From positions 2,852,001 through 2,916,000 of the forward strand of contig JALJCQ010000001.1 in the NCBI GenBank assembly GCA_023091665.1: a stretch of DNA of 64,000 nucleotides. The letters are read 5' to 3'. Under the pieces are notes generated by a model. The model saw nothing but the letters and a program-made list of their open reading frames with translations, ran no database searches and was not told where the DNA came from. This stretch comes from Pythium myriotylum. Its lineage: Eukaryota; Oomycota; Peronosporomycetes; Pythiales; Pythiaceae. Each line of letters opens with the position of its first letter. Position 1 is the stretch's first letter. Position numbers and translations under genes: made by a program. This document shows, one piece after another, positions 1 to 9,913 of the stretch.

Positions 1-1
1 T

Positions 2-472
2 ACGACCTTCGCGCACAAGTGGGCTGCGCACTACGGTGAGAAGCTGCCGAAGGATCGCAATGACATCTTCAAGATGACGGGACGGTGGTATCGTGATGAG
101 CGAATGTCGGCGCTCTTGCGAGCCACGTGCGCGCTCTCGTTGTTCGAGTTGATGCTCATGTGCACGGCGCCGCAGATCTTCCAGAGCGACATGTGGATCC
201 AGCGCCTTACCGGAGCTCCAGTCGGGTGGATTCCAGCACTCAACGGTCGTTTGCTCCACCCCAACGTGTTGTTGGCACTGCTGCGCTCCGACTTGGGCGC
301 ACAGATCTTTGCTGTGTGGGAGAAGATCCAGTGGCAAGGCGAGCTTCTCGACGACCTCGAATATCTTCGCACGTGCGGCTTGTACTTCTCCGACGACGAA
401 GCGGTTCTCCAGCTTACGGCTGTCAACGGCGTCGCAACACTAGGTGCCGGACCGCTCTGCCTCGACTGCTAA
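2..472 (+). CDS. LINE upstream ORF, 5' end outside window
   Basis: This frame is open from the first bases of the window and ends at TAA 470-472, so only its C-terminal ~156 residues are visible. I recognise no named domain. It overlaps the EN-RT frame of the LINE by 29 nt, and that frame lies +1 relative to this one. The arrangement suggests a LINE ORF1 or the N-terminal half of a single polyprotein. It is called LINE-derived only from its position; the missing left end prevents a firmer assignment. Confidence 0.5.
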   Translation, partial: TTFAHKWAAHYGEKLPKDRNDIFKMTGRWYRDERMSALLRATCALSLFELMLMCTAPQIFQSDMWIQRLTGAPVGWIPALNGRLLHPNVLLALLRSDLGAQIFAVWEKIQWQGELLDDLEYLRTCGLYFSDDEAVLQLTAVNGVATLGAGPLCLDC

Positions 473-3400
473 AGCGGTCGAGGCGGACGCGGCCGAGGTC
501 TCGTGGGAGAACATCAGTCTTTTGACGGTGAACACCAACGGGATCAAGAAGAACGGCCACCTGTTGATCGAGAACCAGCTCATCAAGAACAGTCTCTCGT
601 GCGTCCAAGAGACCAAGCTGCGCGACTCGCATCATCGTGCAACGCTCCAATTCCACCATGACTCAAGATTTCAACACCGCCTCTTCGTCAGCGACACCAA
701 CGCGCACAGTCCAGTTGCCGTTGCTGCACGATCGGGTGGCGTCATGACAGTGCTCCGCTCCGACTTTCCCGGGTTTCAGTCTGCTTGTGAGCAGTCTTCG
801 TTGACTATTCAAGGCCGCTACTTGGTCGTCCGGGTCGTCGCGAACGGTGCTCCGATCTACATCCACAACGTGTACGCGCCAGTCGATAACTTCGAGAAGA
901 AGGGGTTCTTCGAAGCGCTACCGTACGAAGTGTTCGAAGACAATGCGACTCACCTGGTGCTCGGTGACCTCAACACGCCACTCGACCCCCTCGTCGATGC
1001 GTCGGATCCAAGGGCGACAGGAACGACCGGCGGTAACGCGTGTGTGGCGTGGTTGGCCCAGCTCGGTGTCGTGGATGCCTGGCGAATCCACCATCCCGAC
1101 GAACGCGTCTACACTGGTCCACAGCCTCGACACAACCGTCTCGACTACATCCTCATGTCAGAAGACTTCTGCACCGCGCTGTACGGTGACTCCTTGTACT
1201 TTGAGCCCAAGGGTGCCGGCGACCATCTCGCACATCAAGTTGTGTTGCGCGCGATGAGCCAGCCTCAAGGCCACGGGTACTGGCGTTTCCAGTCGGCGAT
1301 GCTCGACTTCCCCGATATCGTTGAAGCTATCCAAGGCGAAGCGACGACTGTGCTTGCTGCGTTACGGCGCTCCTCCAACCCGGGCAAGGTGTGGCACAAG
1401 TGGAAGAAGGGCATGCGTCGTCAGCTTCAAGCTCTGCAGCGCAAGCTGAAGCGTCAAGGCGAGACCGCCACCACCGAAGCTCGTCAGGCACTTGCCCACG
1501 CGGCTGCGGCATACCGGTCGGTGCGAAGCGATCGCGCGCAGACGGTGTTCCAGACCGCACTGACGGCATACCAAGACAGCATCAACTCGGCGCGTCTTTA
1601 CAACCAAGACTCGGCTTTCGACTTCCAGGCTCAACACGCGGAGAAGTCATCCAAGTACTTCTTTCGACCGCTGGACGGATCCTTGCGGAGAGTCAGCATC
1701 GAAGAAGTGCGGCTTCAAGATGGCTCAGCATCAAGCAACCCCGCGGATATCGCGGCTGCCTTCAATCAGCACTGGGGCGGTATCATGGGCGATGTTGAGC
1801 GCGGTGGTGTTGTCGTCCAAGAGCCTGAGCAGAGCCAGATTGACCGGATGCTCGACACGATCGACCGCCGACTGTCTGAAGACGAGCAAAATATCCTCAA
1901 CGCTCCGATCACAGCGGCGGACCTCGCCAGTGCAATCAAGAAGATGCGAGCATCGTCAGCGCCCGGGATGGACGGGCTTCCAGCTGCCTTCTACCAGGTG
2001 GCTCCTGACGTGTTCGGTGAATGCCTGGAGATCGTGTTCAACTACCAACTTCAGCGAGGCGAGCTTCTTCGGTGCCAACGCCAGTCGGCGATCAGTCTGC
2101 TGCACAAGAAGGGATCCCGAGCTGACCCAGGCAACTATCGCCCAATTGCTTTGATGGGTGTCGACGTGAAGGCACTGTCAAAGGTTCTCGCTTTCCGACT
2201 GCAGTTGTTCCTGACCAAGCTTGTGCACCAAGACCAGAAGGCTTTCGTGCGTGGTCGCTCTCTGCATCACCACGTTCGTTTCGTGAGTGACCTGCAAGAC
2301 CTCGTCACCGCGCGCGACGAGGAAGCCTACGCCATGTTCCTCGACTTTGAGAAGGCGTACGACCGCGTCAACTGGAACTACATGTTTCAGGTGCTCGATC
2401 GGATGGGATGTGGCGGGGCGTTCTCGGGGTGGGTGAAGCTCCTGTACACTCGACCACACGCGCATCTCATGATCAACGGATTCGTGCAAGACCCGCTCTG
2501 CCCAACGCGCGGAGTCAAGCAAGGTGATCCGCTGTCGGCGCTGCTGTTCTTGCTTGTTATCGAGCCACTCGGTAACCTGCTCCGCCAGCACGAAGAACAT
2601 AGGATCTGCTTGACAGCGGATGCCACCGTCACGAGTATTTTCTTCGCCGACGACTCGACGTTACTGTCGGGCTCTATCGCTGGTGTCGAGGCGCAACTTG
2701 GGTTGGTCGAAGAATACTGTCAAGGCTCCGGCGCCAAGCTCAACGTGAACAAGTGTGTGCTGATGTCGCTGCATCGAACGCGGCGATGCCCGGGCATACC
2801 AGGTGTGCAGGTTCTCGATGAAGACTCCACGGTCAAGTTCCTCGGTCTCCTGTTCGGTCAACGACGCACAACGGAATTGATTGTTGAAGACCTCGATCGA
2901 CGCTTCTTTGACGGGTTCAAGCAGTGGTTTCGGCGCGCACGGACGCTCCAAGGCAGGCTCCTCGTCGCCCAGACCATGGTGCTCTCACGTCTGTGGCACT
3001 ACACTGCTCACGTTGATGTGCCGCCAGGACGAGTGAAGAAGTGGCAAGCCGCGCTACACCGGTTCGTCTTGAGTCGGCGCTACGAACGCGACGCTCGGCA
3101 TGTCCAGTTGATCTCGAACGAATTTGTCAACCTGCCGCGCGAGTCTGGGGGTCTGCAGGTACTGAGTCTCGACGGTGTGCTCAAGCGACAGTCACTGCAG
3201 CTCCTGCTTCAGTTCACGGCAGCTTCGACATCGACGACCGGCAACTGGACGGTAGCAGGAGTCGAGCTGCTGCGGATCAGTCTTCCGCGGTGGGGCCCGC
3301 AGAGGCCACTCGACTTTCTCTACGTCAGTCCGTGGCGGCATCGAGGCTCGATCGAGTGGGGGCAGCTCTCTTCGTGGTGGCGTGCGGCCTGGAAGACTTG

Positions 3401-4307
3401 GTACGGTATCAAGTGGCCGGTGTCGTGGCTCGACCTCCCCCCAGAAGAACGGCTTGCGTCTGCACTCGACCAACCGATCTGGTTCCATGGCGACAAGAAC
3501 TTCCAGTTCCTCCCAACCAGCCGTTCCGACACAACGCCGTCCCAGCATCGTTCTCTCAGCATGATTGCAGAGCCGCAACGAAGCTTCCGTCGGCAAGTTG
3601 CCCGTGTCTTTCAGTTGCGATCTCTTCGTGACTTCGCTGGTGAAGGCGACAAGTGGCCGAGCGCGATCGAGTTTGCTGAGCGACATGTCGACTACACCCA
3701 AGTCTCCATCACCCCGTATCGACAGTACACGTGGCTGCTCAAGCTTCACGAGGAAGCCACGCAAGTTTTCGGGCGTCTCTGCACAATGTGCTCTGTCCCA
3801 GTCGATGGAGTGCTACCGACGGCGCCTGAGCACCAACATCCGCGAGTCGGTGTGAAGATCAACGACCGTGTGTGCTGGGTGCCGCGCATTCCACGATCCC
3901 AACTGCTCCGCCTGGTGTGGCAAGCTCCAGAGCCGACGAGAACGCATCCGCTGTTCTTCCACGACCCTCGAGCGCCTACAGACGTGGTCCTCCGATTCAA
4001 CAAGCTCCGCAAGCGTCTGCGTGTGTTGCTCCTCCCGATATACGAAGACCTCCAGTTCCGCTTGGCGTACGGCTTGTTACCGACTCGCTCACGCTTCTCG
4101 TTCATGACGGTGGCAAATCCCGGCATCGTGTACTGTGTTCGACAAGGCTGCAACTCAGTGGAGACGGCGCGTCATTTGTTCTTCGAGTGTGTGCTGCCGA
4201 CTGTGATATGGCGCGACATCTTCCGTGATATGTCGGTGTTCTTCACATCTCGACCCTCCTGGACCGACATTGTCTTCGGTAAAGCCATCCGCGTTGCTCC
4301 CGTGTAG
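444..4307 (+). CDS. LINE ORF2: endonuclease-reverse transcriptase
   Basis: Non-LTR retrotransposon polyprotein that nicks the target and reverse-transcribes its own RNA. An N-terminal APE-type endonuclease covers about residues 25-270, with VQETK, GDLNTPLDP near 173, RLDYI near 231 and GDHLAHQ near 258. The reverse transcriptase covers about 480-800, with FLDFEKAYDR near 631, GVKQGDPLSALLF near 690 and the catalytic FFADDS near 732. A Cys/His knuckle ending in RHLFFEC lies near the end. The frame starts directly after a TAG with no ATG before the endonuclease motifs, so expression would need frameshifting or re-initiation from the upstream ORF. It stops at TAG 4305-4307 while the same frame continues as LINE-like protein to 4610, which suggests a point nonsense mutation in an otherwise young copy. 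Confidence 0.92.
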   Translation: MPDRSASTAKAVEADAAEVSWENISLLTVNTNGIKKNGHLLIENQLIKNSLSCVQETKLRDSHHRATLQFHHDSRFQHRLFVSDTNAHSPVAVAARSGGVMTVLRSDFPGFQSACEQSSLTIQGRYLVVRVVANGAPIYIHNVYAPVDNFEKKGFFEALPYEVFEDNATHLVLGDLNTPLDPLVDASDPRATGTTGGNACVAWLAQLGVVDAWRIHHPDERVYTGPQPRHNRLDYILMSEDFCTALYGDSLYFEPKGAGDHLAHQVVLRAMSQPQGHGYWRFQSAMLDFPDIVEAIQGEATTVLAALRRSSNPGKVWHKWKKGMRRQLQALQRKLKRQGETATTEARQALAHAAAAYRSVRSDRAQTVFQTALTAYQDSINSARLYNQDSAFDFQAQHAEKSSKYFFRPLDGSLRRVSIEEVRLQDGSASSNPADIAAAFNQHWGGIMGDVERGGVVVQEPEQSQIDRMLDTIDRRLSEDEQNILNAPITAADLASAIKKMRASSAPGMDGLPAAFYQVAPDVFGECLEIVFNYQLQRGELLRCQRQSAISLLHKKGSRADPGNYRPIALMGVDVKALSKVLAFRLQLFLTKLVHQDQKAFVRGRSLHHHVRFVSDLQDLVTARDEEAYAMFLDFEKAYDRVNWNYMFQVLDRMGCGGAFSGWVKLLYTRPHAHLMINGFVQDPLCPTRGVKQGDPLSALLFLLVIEPLGNLLRQHEEHRICLTADATVTSIFFADDSTLLSGSIAGVEAQLGLVEEYCQGSGAKLNVNKCVLMSLHRTRRCPGIPGVQVLDEDSTVKFLGLLFGQRRTTELIVEDLDRRFFDGFKQWFRRARTLQGRLLVAQTMVLSRLWHYTAHVDVPPGRVKKWQAALHRFVLSRRYERDARHVQLISNEFVNLPRESGGLQVLSLDGVLKRQSLQLLLQFTAASTSTTGNWTVAGVELLRISLPRWGPQRPLDFLYVSPWRHRGSIEWGQLSSWWRAAWKTWYGIKWPVSWLDLPPEERLASALDQPIWFHGDKNFQFLPTSRSDTTPSQHRSLSMIAEPQRSFRRQVARVFQLRSLRDFAGEGDKWPSAIEFAERHVDYTQVSITPYRQYTWLLKLHEEATQVFGRLCTMCSVPVDGVLPTAPEHQHPRVGVKINDRVCWVPRIPRSQLLRLVWQAPEPTRTHPLFFHDPRAPTDVVLRFNKLRKRLRVLLLPIYEDLQFRLAYGLLPTRSRFSFMTVANPGIVYCVRQGCNSVETARHLFFECVLPTVIWRDIFRDMSVFFTSRPSWTDIVFGKAIRVAPV

Positions 4308-4610
4308 AAGGACCACGCAGAAGAAATCCAAGACCTGTGGCAAGTCATCCGTGCAGTGGTGCTTCACCTGTTGTGGTCTGAACGCAATGGGCGACTGTTC
4401 AACGGGCGGTCCCCGATGCCAACAATTGCAGCACTGCGTGTGGTGTATACGACTGTGGGTGCTCATGTGCGTGCGTGTCTTCGACGTGTGTACGACGATG
4501 TGCAGCGTGCTTCGCTTCAGGTTGTGTTGTCAAGTCTCCAGTCTACGCCTTCGCTTGGTGCCTTCATGCAAAACAACATGGGGTTGTTTGCAGTTCGCTT
4601 TTTGGCATAA
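4308..4610 (+). pseudogene. LINE ORF2 C-terminal extension beyond in-frame TAG
   Basis: Same frame as the EN-RT ORF, open for 100 codons after its TAG and ending TAA 4608-4610. It begins KDHAEEIQDLWQVIRAVV and contains LLWSERNGRLF, which resembles the tail that follows the Cys/His knuckle in related LINE proteins. I read it as the native C-terminus cut off by one nonsense mutation. Confidence 0.6.
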
Positions 4611-4626
4611 AAGAATTTCGTGCCGA

Positions 4627-4826
4627 TTCTTCTTCTTCTTCTTGGCTGTGGAGGGTTTTCAACCAATCGCAGTTCGAGTTCGTCCCGAACACAAGCCAGA
4701 GGAGACCCGCGCGACCGAAGTCAAGCACCAGAATTTTAGACCACAAGGCAAGTGTCCGATCCGGGGTTCGAACCCGCGACCAGTAACTTCGGATCCACAC
4801 TCTTAAACGTCTGAGCTACCCGCAGC
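4627..4826 (-). mobile_element. tRNA-derived SINE
   Basis: Read on the minus strand, the head has an A-box-like GGGTAGCTCAG and a strong B-box GGTTCGAACCC. About 130 bp of non-tRNA body follow, and the element ends in a short (AAG)n tail, seen as TTC repeats at 4627-4643 on the plus strand. The acceptor arms do not pair, so this is not a working tRNA gene. It abuts the 3' end of the LINE in opposite orientation. Exact ends are approximate. Confidence 0.55.
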
Positions 4827-4835
4827 TATTGAACC

Positions 4836-5010
4836 GACATGCTAAAACAAGTACCTAGACCAGTCAAGACCAACGGAAGTCGACCACCAACTCAACAACT
4901 GAAGCCCCCAGCCTCGTCACACATTAGTCAAGTGTATAATATTCATCGACGAGGTAGATTAGAGTAGTCATAGTCGTATTAATTATAGTTAATACAGACG
5001 CCTTGAAACT
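4836..5010. other. AT-rich spacer
   Basis: Short sequence between the SINE and the tandem tRNA repeat. I see no gene in it. Confidence 0.6.
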
Positions 5011-5023
5011 GGGCCACGAGGAC
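5011..5023 (-). pseudogene. Truncated tRNA-Arg 5' end
   Basis: These 13 nt match the first 13 nt of the complete tRNA-Arg at 6443-6515. The sequence to the left is unrelated, so the left edge of the tandem repeat falls inside a tRNA gene. Confidence 0.75.
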
Positions 5024-5536
5024 ACCACGAGGGGTACCAATCACAAAACACATCAAATCACAACCACGCGACAACAACAAACACGAACACCTCCTGCACC
5101 AATACGAACTACCCACAACACACAAACACACACAAACACAACTACCACACGACACCACCCACACAACACCTCTCCTACCCCTCTTCATGCCTCTCCGCTT
5201 GCCCTCATCGCCGCACGGTATCTCATCTCACAAACCACCCCACTCCACCCAAAACAACACCTACTCCTCCTACATCCAACATCCAACGCACACACACCGT
5301 AACAGACGCTCGATGTCGCGGCTCCTACCGTCGACACTACCACAAACTACTGCTTCCACCCCCCGCCACCACACCACCACATAACCACACCACCACACCG
5401 GCCACACCGGCACACCATCAATCGTGTGCCGGTCCTCGTTGGGGCCAGTTGTCTCGGGAACGAACACAAAACACAACAACAAACGACGACAACAACAAAA
5501 CGACAACCAAAACCAACACGAACCAAGCGAACAGAG

Positions 5537-5606
5537 ACACAGACACACAGACACACAGACACACAGACACACAGACACACAGACACACAGACACACAGAC
5601 ACACAG
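5537..5606. repeat. ACACACAG microsatellite (copy 1)
   Basis: Run of an 8-bp unit. The homologous run in copy 2, at about 7029-7090, is exactly one unit shorter. Confidence 0.9.
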
Positions 5607-6442
5607 AGACACAAAGACACAGAGCCAGCACCTCGGCACTCATCCACGGTCGGGCACTGTCCCAAGCCGCTCGCTCGAGGCTGTTACAGGCTCCACTGTC
5701 CGAGACAGCCCTGACCGATACGAACCCGAACTGGATAGAGCAGGACAGAGCAAGACGCAAACCAATACGAGAGCTGAAGAGAGGCACGGAGATGAGAGGG
5801 CGGAGACAACAGGGGAGAGGAAGAAAGGAGGGACACCCCACTGACAGCCAAACACAACATCATACACCACAAATATCCAACGAAACAAACGAACGAGCAC
5901 AAACGAGCACACGCGACGACGAGAGACCTGGCCGCCAGGGTGCTCCGTCACACTCCCGTTCGCTGTCACAAATGCGCCGCGGCGCGGCACGGATCAGTAC
6001 CGATCAGTGACGGGTCGCGAGCGACGGCAGAGGAGATGGGAGTGGTCCAAAGCAGGAGCCGAGCGTCAAGCGTCAAGCGTCACGCGTCAAGCGTCGTGAG
6101 TCGAGGATGGAGCTGTCGTGCTGTCGCGAGGACTGAGCGTGGGGAGCCGAGAGTGGGGGTGCGAGTCGAGAGGCGGAGGACGGGAGGCGAGAGGACAGGA
6201 GGCGAGAGGACAGGAGGTGAGAGGCGAGAGGACAGGAGGCGAGAGGTGAGGGGCGAGAGGCAGGAGGCAGGAGGCAGGAAGGAAGTGATGGAGGGACCGG
6301 GTACACGGAGGGAGGGACGCGTTGGGGTGTCAACGGGTTCCAGGTTGGACGCGAGGTGAATTGGAGGGAGTAGGAGACGATGTGTTGTGCATGTGGCATT
6401 GACCGGGTGGGATGGGATGGCGAGGAAAGAGAGGAAAAGAAA

Positions 6443-6515
6443 AGTCCTCGACGGGACTCGAACCCGCAATCTCCCGCTTCGTAGGCGGATGCCTTATCCA
6501 TTGGGCCACGAGGAC
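6443..6515 (-). tRNA. tRNA-Arg (ACG)
   Basis: Minus-strand cloverleaf of 73 nt. The acceptor 5' strand GTCCTCG pairs fully with CGAGGAC. The anticodon stem TCCGC/GCGGG encloses loop CTACGAA, giving anticodon ACG, and the T arm is GCGGG-TTCGAGT-CCCGT. The discriminator position is T and a TTTTCTTTT Pol III terminator follows at once. There is no intron. The first 13 nt of the gene coincide with the start of repeat copy 2, so the gene straddles the repeat junction. Confidence 0.93.
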
Positions 6516-7773
6516 ACCACGAGGGGTACCAATCACAAAACACATCAAATCACAACCACGCGACAACAACAAACACGAACACCTCCTGCACCAATACGAA
6601 CTACCCACAACACACAAACACACACAAACACAACTACCACACGACACCACCCACACAACACCTCTCCTACCCCTCTTCATGCCTCTCCGCTTGCCCTCAT
6701 CGCCGCACGGTATCTCATCTCACAAACCACCCCACTCCACCCAAAACAACACCTACTCCTCCTACATCCAACATCCAACGCACACACACCGTAACAGACG
6801 CTCGATGTCGCGGCTCCTACCGTCGACACTACCACAAACTACTGCTTCCACCCCCCGCCACCACACCACCACATAACCACACCACCACACCGGCCACACC
6901 GGCACACCATCAATCGTGTGCCGGTCCTCGTTGGGGCCAGTTGTCTCGGGAACGAACACAAAACACAACAACAAACGACGACAACAACAAAACGACAACC
7001 AAAACCAACACGAACCAAGCGAACAGAGACACAGACACACAGACACACAGACACACAGACACACAGACACACAGACACACAGACACACAGAGACACAAAG
7101 ACACAGAGCCAGCACCTCGGCACTCATCCACGGTCGGGCACTGTCCCAAGCCGCTCGCTCGAGGCTGTTACAGGCTCCACTGTCCGAGACAGCCCTGACC
7201 GATACGAACCCGAACTGGATAGAGCAGGACAGAGCAAGACGCAAACCAATACGAGAGCTGAAGAGAGGCACGGAGATGAGAGGGCGGAGACAACAGGGGA
7301 GAGGAAGAAAGGAGGGACACCCCACTGACAGCCAAACACAACATCATACACCACAAATATCCAACGAAACAAACGAACGAGCACAAACGAGCACACGCGA
7401 CGACGAGAGACCTGGCCGCCAGGGTGCTCCGTCACACTCCCGTTCGCTGTCACAAATGCGCCGCGGCGCGGCACGGATCAGTACCGATCAGTGACGGGTC
7501 GCGAGCGACGGCAGAGGAGATGGGAGTGGTCCAAAGCAGGAGCCGAGCGTCAAGCGTCAAGCGTCACGCGTCAAGCGTCGTGAGTCGAGGATGGAGCTGT
7601 CGTGCTGTCGCGAGGACTGAGCGTGGGGAGCCGAGAGTGGGGGTGCGAGTCGAGAGGCGGAGGACGGGAGGCGAGAGGACAGGAGGCGAGAGGTGAGGGG
7701 CGAGAGGCAGGAGGCAGGAGGCAGGAAGGAAGTGATGGAGGGACCGGGTACACGGAGGGAGGGACGCGCTGGG
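6503..7773. repeat. Tandem 1.49-kb repeat, copy 2 (3'-truncated)
   Basis: Second copy, offset 1492 from copy 1 at its start. It is collinear with copy 1 up to GGGACGCG near 7768 and then diverges before reaching a tRNA, so it lacks the tRNA body. Total length is 1271 nt. The length difference from the matching part of copy 1 is explained by one 8-bp microsatellite unit plus the shorter G/A-rich block. Confidence 0.9.
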
Positions 7774-8652
7774 ATTTTATCTAAACGCTATGACGGCAGG
7801 AGTATTCAAGTGATACAGAGAGGCATCAAACATCTAAGTTTGGATCCGTTTCGAGCATGTGCATTTTTTTTAGGAAACCAAGATGTAGAATACTGGTTTT
7901 TCGGATGTGTTTCCCACAAGATCAGTACTCTATATCTTGGTTTTCTTGGCAACTTGAAAAGAAGCCGCCGAAGGCAACATGAAAAGTAAAAAGCTGCGCT
8001 TGAGCTACGCCACCCTTTCCCTCCACCCCAACCCTGGGAGACCTCACCGGGTCAGCACTGTGCAGACTAAACTGGCCGCTGATGCGGGTATCCCCCCCCC
8101 CCCCACCTAGTTATTGAGATAACGGTTGATTCTCCACAAGCCTTATAGAGTTTATACAAGCGATTAAGTGCCAAGGATCTTGATCCCGCTCTTGATATTG
8201 AAATTTGATGGAACAGTACTTGGGGTATGATCGATCGCACCAGCTTGATATGAGAGCCCCTCCACGATCCCCTCCGGCGTATACGTCGACGCCACGATGG
8301 GTATGCAGACTTGTCCATAACACCGACAAATGGGTTGGCTGCTCCCATAAATTCATCAACATGGGATGCACTTACTTTCTTCCACAAGTTCCTCCCATCC
8401 AAAGAGTAACCACACTAATATCCAGTACGTTGTATCCGTACCTATCTACTCTATAATTGAGCGCCATGACGATCAAGTATTCGGTGAGGATCGCTAGGCT
8501 GGCTATTGCGCATTGTTGGTGGCGTGAAGCAAAAGTTAGCCTTGTACTCTCACGTCGCCAACGCACGTGAAGTTCAGATTGCTGCAGCCGTCGATTCTCG
8601 AATCAACAACCACCTCACAACTTTTTTAACACGGTGAGAGCAGAGGCTTGAG
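7774..8652. other. No gene recognised; short imperfect hairpin
   Basis: Several minus-strand ORFs up to 111 codons occur, but none resembles a protein I know. An imperfect inverted repeat lies at 7875-7895 and 7923-7944 (arms containing CCAAGAT and ATCTTGG), and a C13 tract at 8092-8104. This is probably decayed repeat DNA. Confidence 0.5.
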
Positions 8653-9042
8653 TGTTACTTGGGTGCTACAGAGCACAATGGAAAGTAAGTTCATTTACGC
8701 AGCGAGTCCTAACACATGCATCTCCTACAGGGTCCTAGTTCGAGGCTGCCTTCTCTACATCTAGCCCTTCCTTCATACAATGGTCGACGCAGACTGATCA
8801 GACTTATCGGACAACAACAGGAACGGAACGGTGGTGACTCCAACGAGTCCAATGAGTCCGATGAGTCCAACTTGATGTTGAACTTGGGGCGTGCTGACGC
8901 ATCCCTAACACCACCACTGCCAACTGGCCCACCAGGCCAAGTTGCAGCTTGACTACCAGATCTGACTATCAGATCTTGACCCGCACTCTTGACTCACCAA
9001 GTTGACAGCACTACCGTGCATCACTGATTAGAAGTCGTTACA
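8653..9042 (-). mobile_element. Ty1/copia 3' LTR (approximate)
   Basis: Read on the minus strand, the copia coding end runs into the polypurine tract TTGAGGGGGAG and then TGTAAC, a typical PPT/LTR junction at 9042. A matching end, GTAACA, lies at 8653, giving a 390-nt LTR with TG...CA termini. The far end was chosen only from that terminal match. The LTR contains an internal GAGTCCAAY-like short repeat at about 8838-8875. Confidence 0.55.
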
Positions 9043-9625
9043 CTCCCCCTCAACTTGGCAGTCGACAAGTCCGATTGCAGAACGCAATTCGACAAGGCGT
9101 GGTGTTGGTGTTGCCTTGGTCAAGCCGTCTGCAAGTTGAGACTTGGATGGTACGTGCTTGATGTTGATCTCATTGCTCTCGACATGGTCGCGCACGAACT
9201 GGGCACGCAGGTCAATGTGCTTGGCTCTTGGCGTGTACCCGTGGTTAGTTGCCATGCTAATCGCAGACATGTTGTCCATGTAGATGGTGGACGCACTCGA
9301 CACATCCACACCCATTTCAGCCAGCAGGTAGCGCAACCAAAGCACCTCTTGGACAGCAAGAGCGAGTGCCATGTACTCCGCCTCAGCGGACGATAAAGCA
9401 ACGGTAGACTGACGCTTGCTCTTGTAGATGACCGGGCCGCCAACCATCTTCACCATCACACCGGACGTCGAGCGACGTGTCTCCTTGTCACCACCCCAGT
9501 TGGCATCACTGTACGTGGGGATACTGTTGTCGTTGACCGTGTATCGAATACCTATCGCCACTGTACCCTTTAGATAGCGCAGCACACGGATCGCAGCGTT
9601 CCAGTGCAGCTCGCTTGCCATTCTA
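9028..9625 (-). pseudogene. Ty1/copia Pol C-terminus (RNase H)
   Basis: C-terminal ~200 residues of a copia polyprotein, which degrades the RNA strand during reverse transcription. Diagnostic motifs are HWNAAIRVLRYLKGT, YSDANWGGD, RRSTSG, SAEAEYMAL and ADGLTK. The reading frame ends just inside the LTR at 9028-9030. The element is cut off upstream at a C28 tract (9629-9656). The frame technically continues through that tract to 9774, but the protein beyond it is unrelated. RT, integrase and gag are absent, so this is a 5'-truncated relic. Confidence 0.9.
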
Positions 9626-9628
9626 GTT

Positions 9629-9656
<28 letters not shown>
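9629..9656. repeat. C28 homopolymer at copia breakpoint
   Basis: Uninterrupted run of 28 C that coincides with the 5' truncation of the copia fragment. Confidence 0.95.
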
Positions 9657-9660
<4 letters not shown>

Positions 9661-9864
9661 ACGCTTCACGTCTTCTCGTATTTCGTCTTCTTTTGCGGAT
9701 GGATCGATTCGTAGCAAGATAGCAACAATGTTTTCGATCTCTTGAAAAATCAAATACTTCCGGGAGGTTTCCAACTTGGACCAATCTGTATGTTGTTGAT
9801 GATCCCGCCAATCATCACGCTTGCTTGGTATTTTCTAGGAAAACATGTCTCTGGGTAGGCCTGA

Positions 9865-9866
9865 GT

Positions 9867-9897
<31 letters not shown>

Positions 9898-9913
9898 GGC
9901 GGGGGGGGGGGGG
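9865..9913. repeat. (GT)n followed by G19-C-G13
   Basis: Alternating GT run to 9880, then G 9881-9899, one C and G 9901-9913. It is capable of Z-DNA and G-quadruplex folding in principle. Confidence 0.95.

Larger units (their letters stand above)
5011..6502. repeat. Tandem 1.49-kb repeat, copy 1
   Basis: Full unit of 1492 nt. It opens with GGGCCACGAGGAC, the 5' 13 nt of the tRNA-Arg on the minus strand. It then has a CA/AC-rich low-complexity tract, an ACACACAG microsatellite at about 5537-5606, a G/A-rich block at about 6160-6290, and the tRNA-Arg body. Comparison with copy 2 shows near-identity. Copy 1 has one more 8-bp microsatellite unit and about 37 bp more of the G/A-rich block. The many ORFs here, with low-complexity His/Thr or Cys/Val translations, are not genes. 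Confidence 0.9.

Noticed and set aside
4750..4826. Functional tRNA on the minus strand
   Set aside because: The B-box is good but the acceptor and anticodon stems do not pair, and an AAG tail follows a non-tRNA body; a SINE fits better.
5531..5620. CRISPR-like array
   Set aside because: Units are contiguous 8-bp repeats without spacers, in a eukaryotic genome.
5270..7328. Overlapping ORFs translating to Cys/Val or His/Thr low complexity
   Set aside because: They are six-frame readings of the ACACACAG microsatellite and CA-rich repeat DNA, present identically in both repeat copies; no domain or codon signal.
9629..9774. Copia protein continuing through the C28 tract
   Set aside because: The frame is open by chance across the tract (poly-Gly), but the upstream peptide has no copia similarity.
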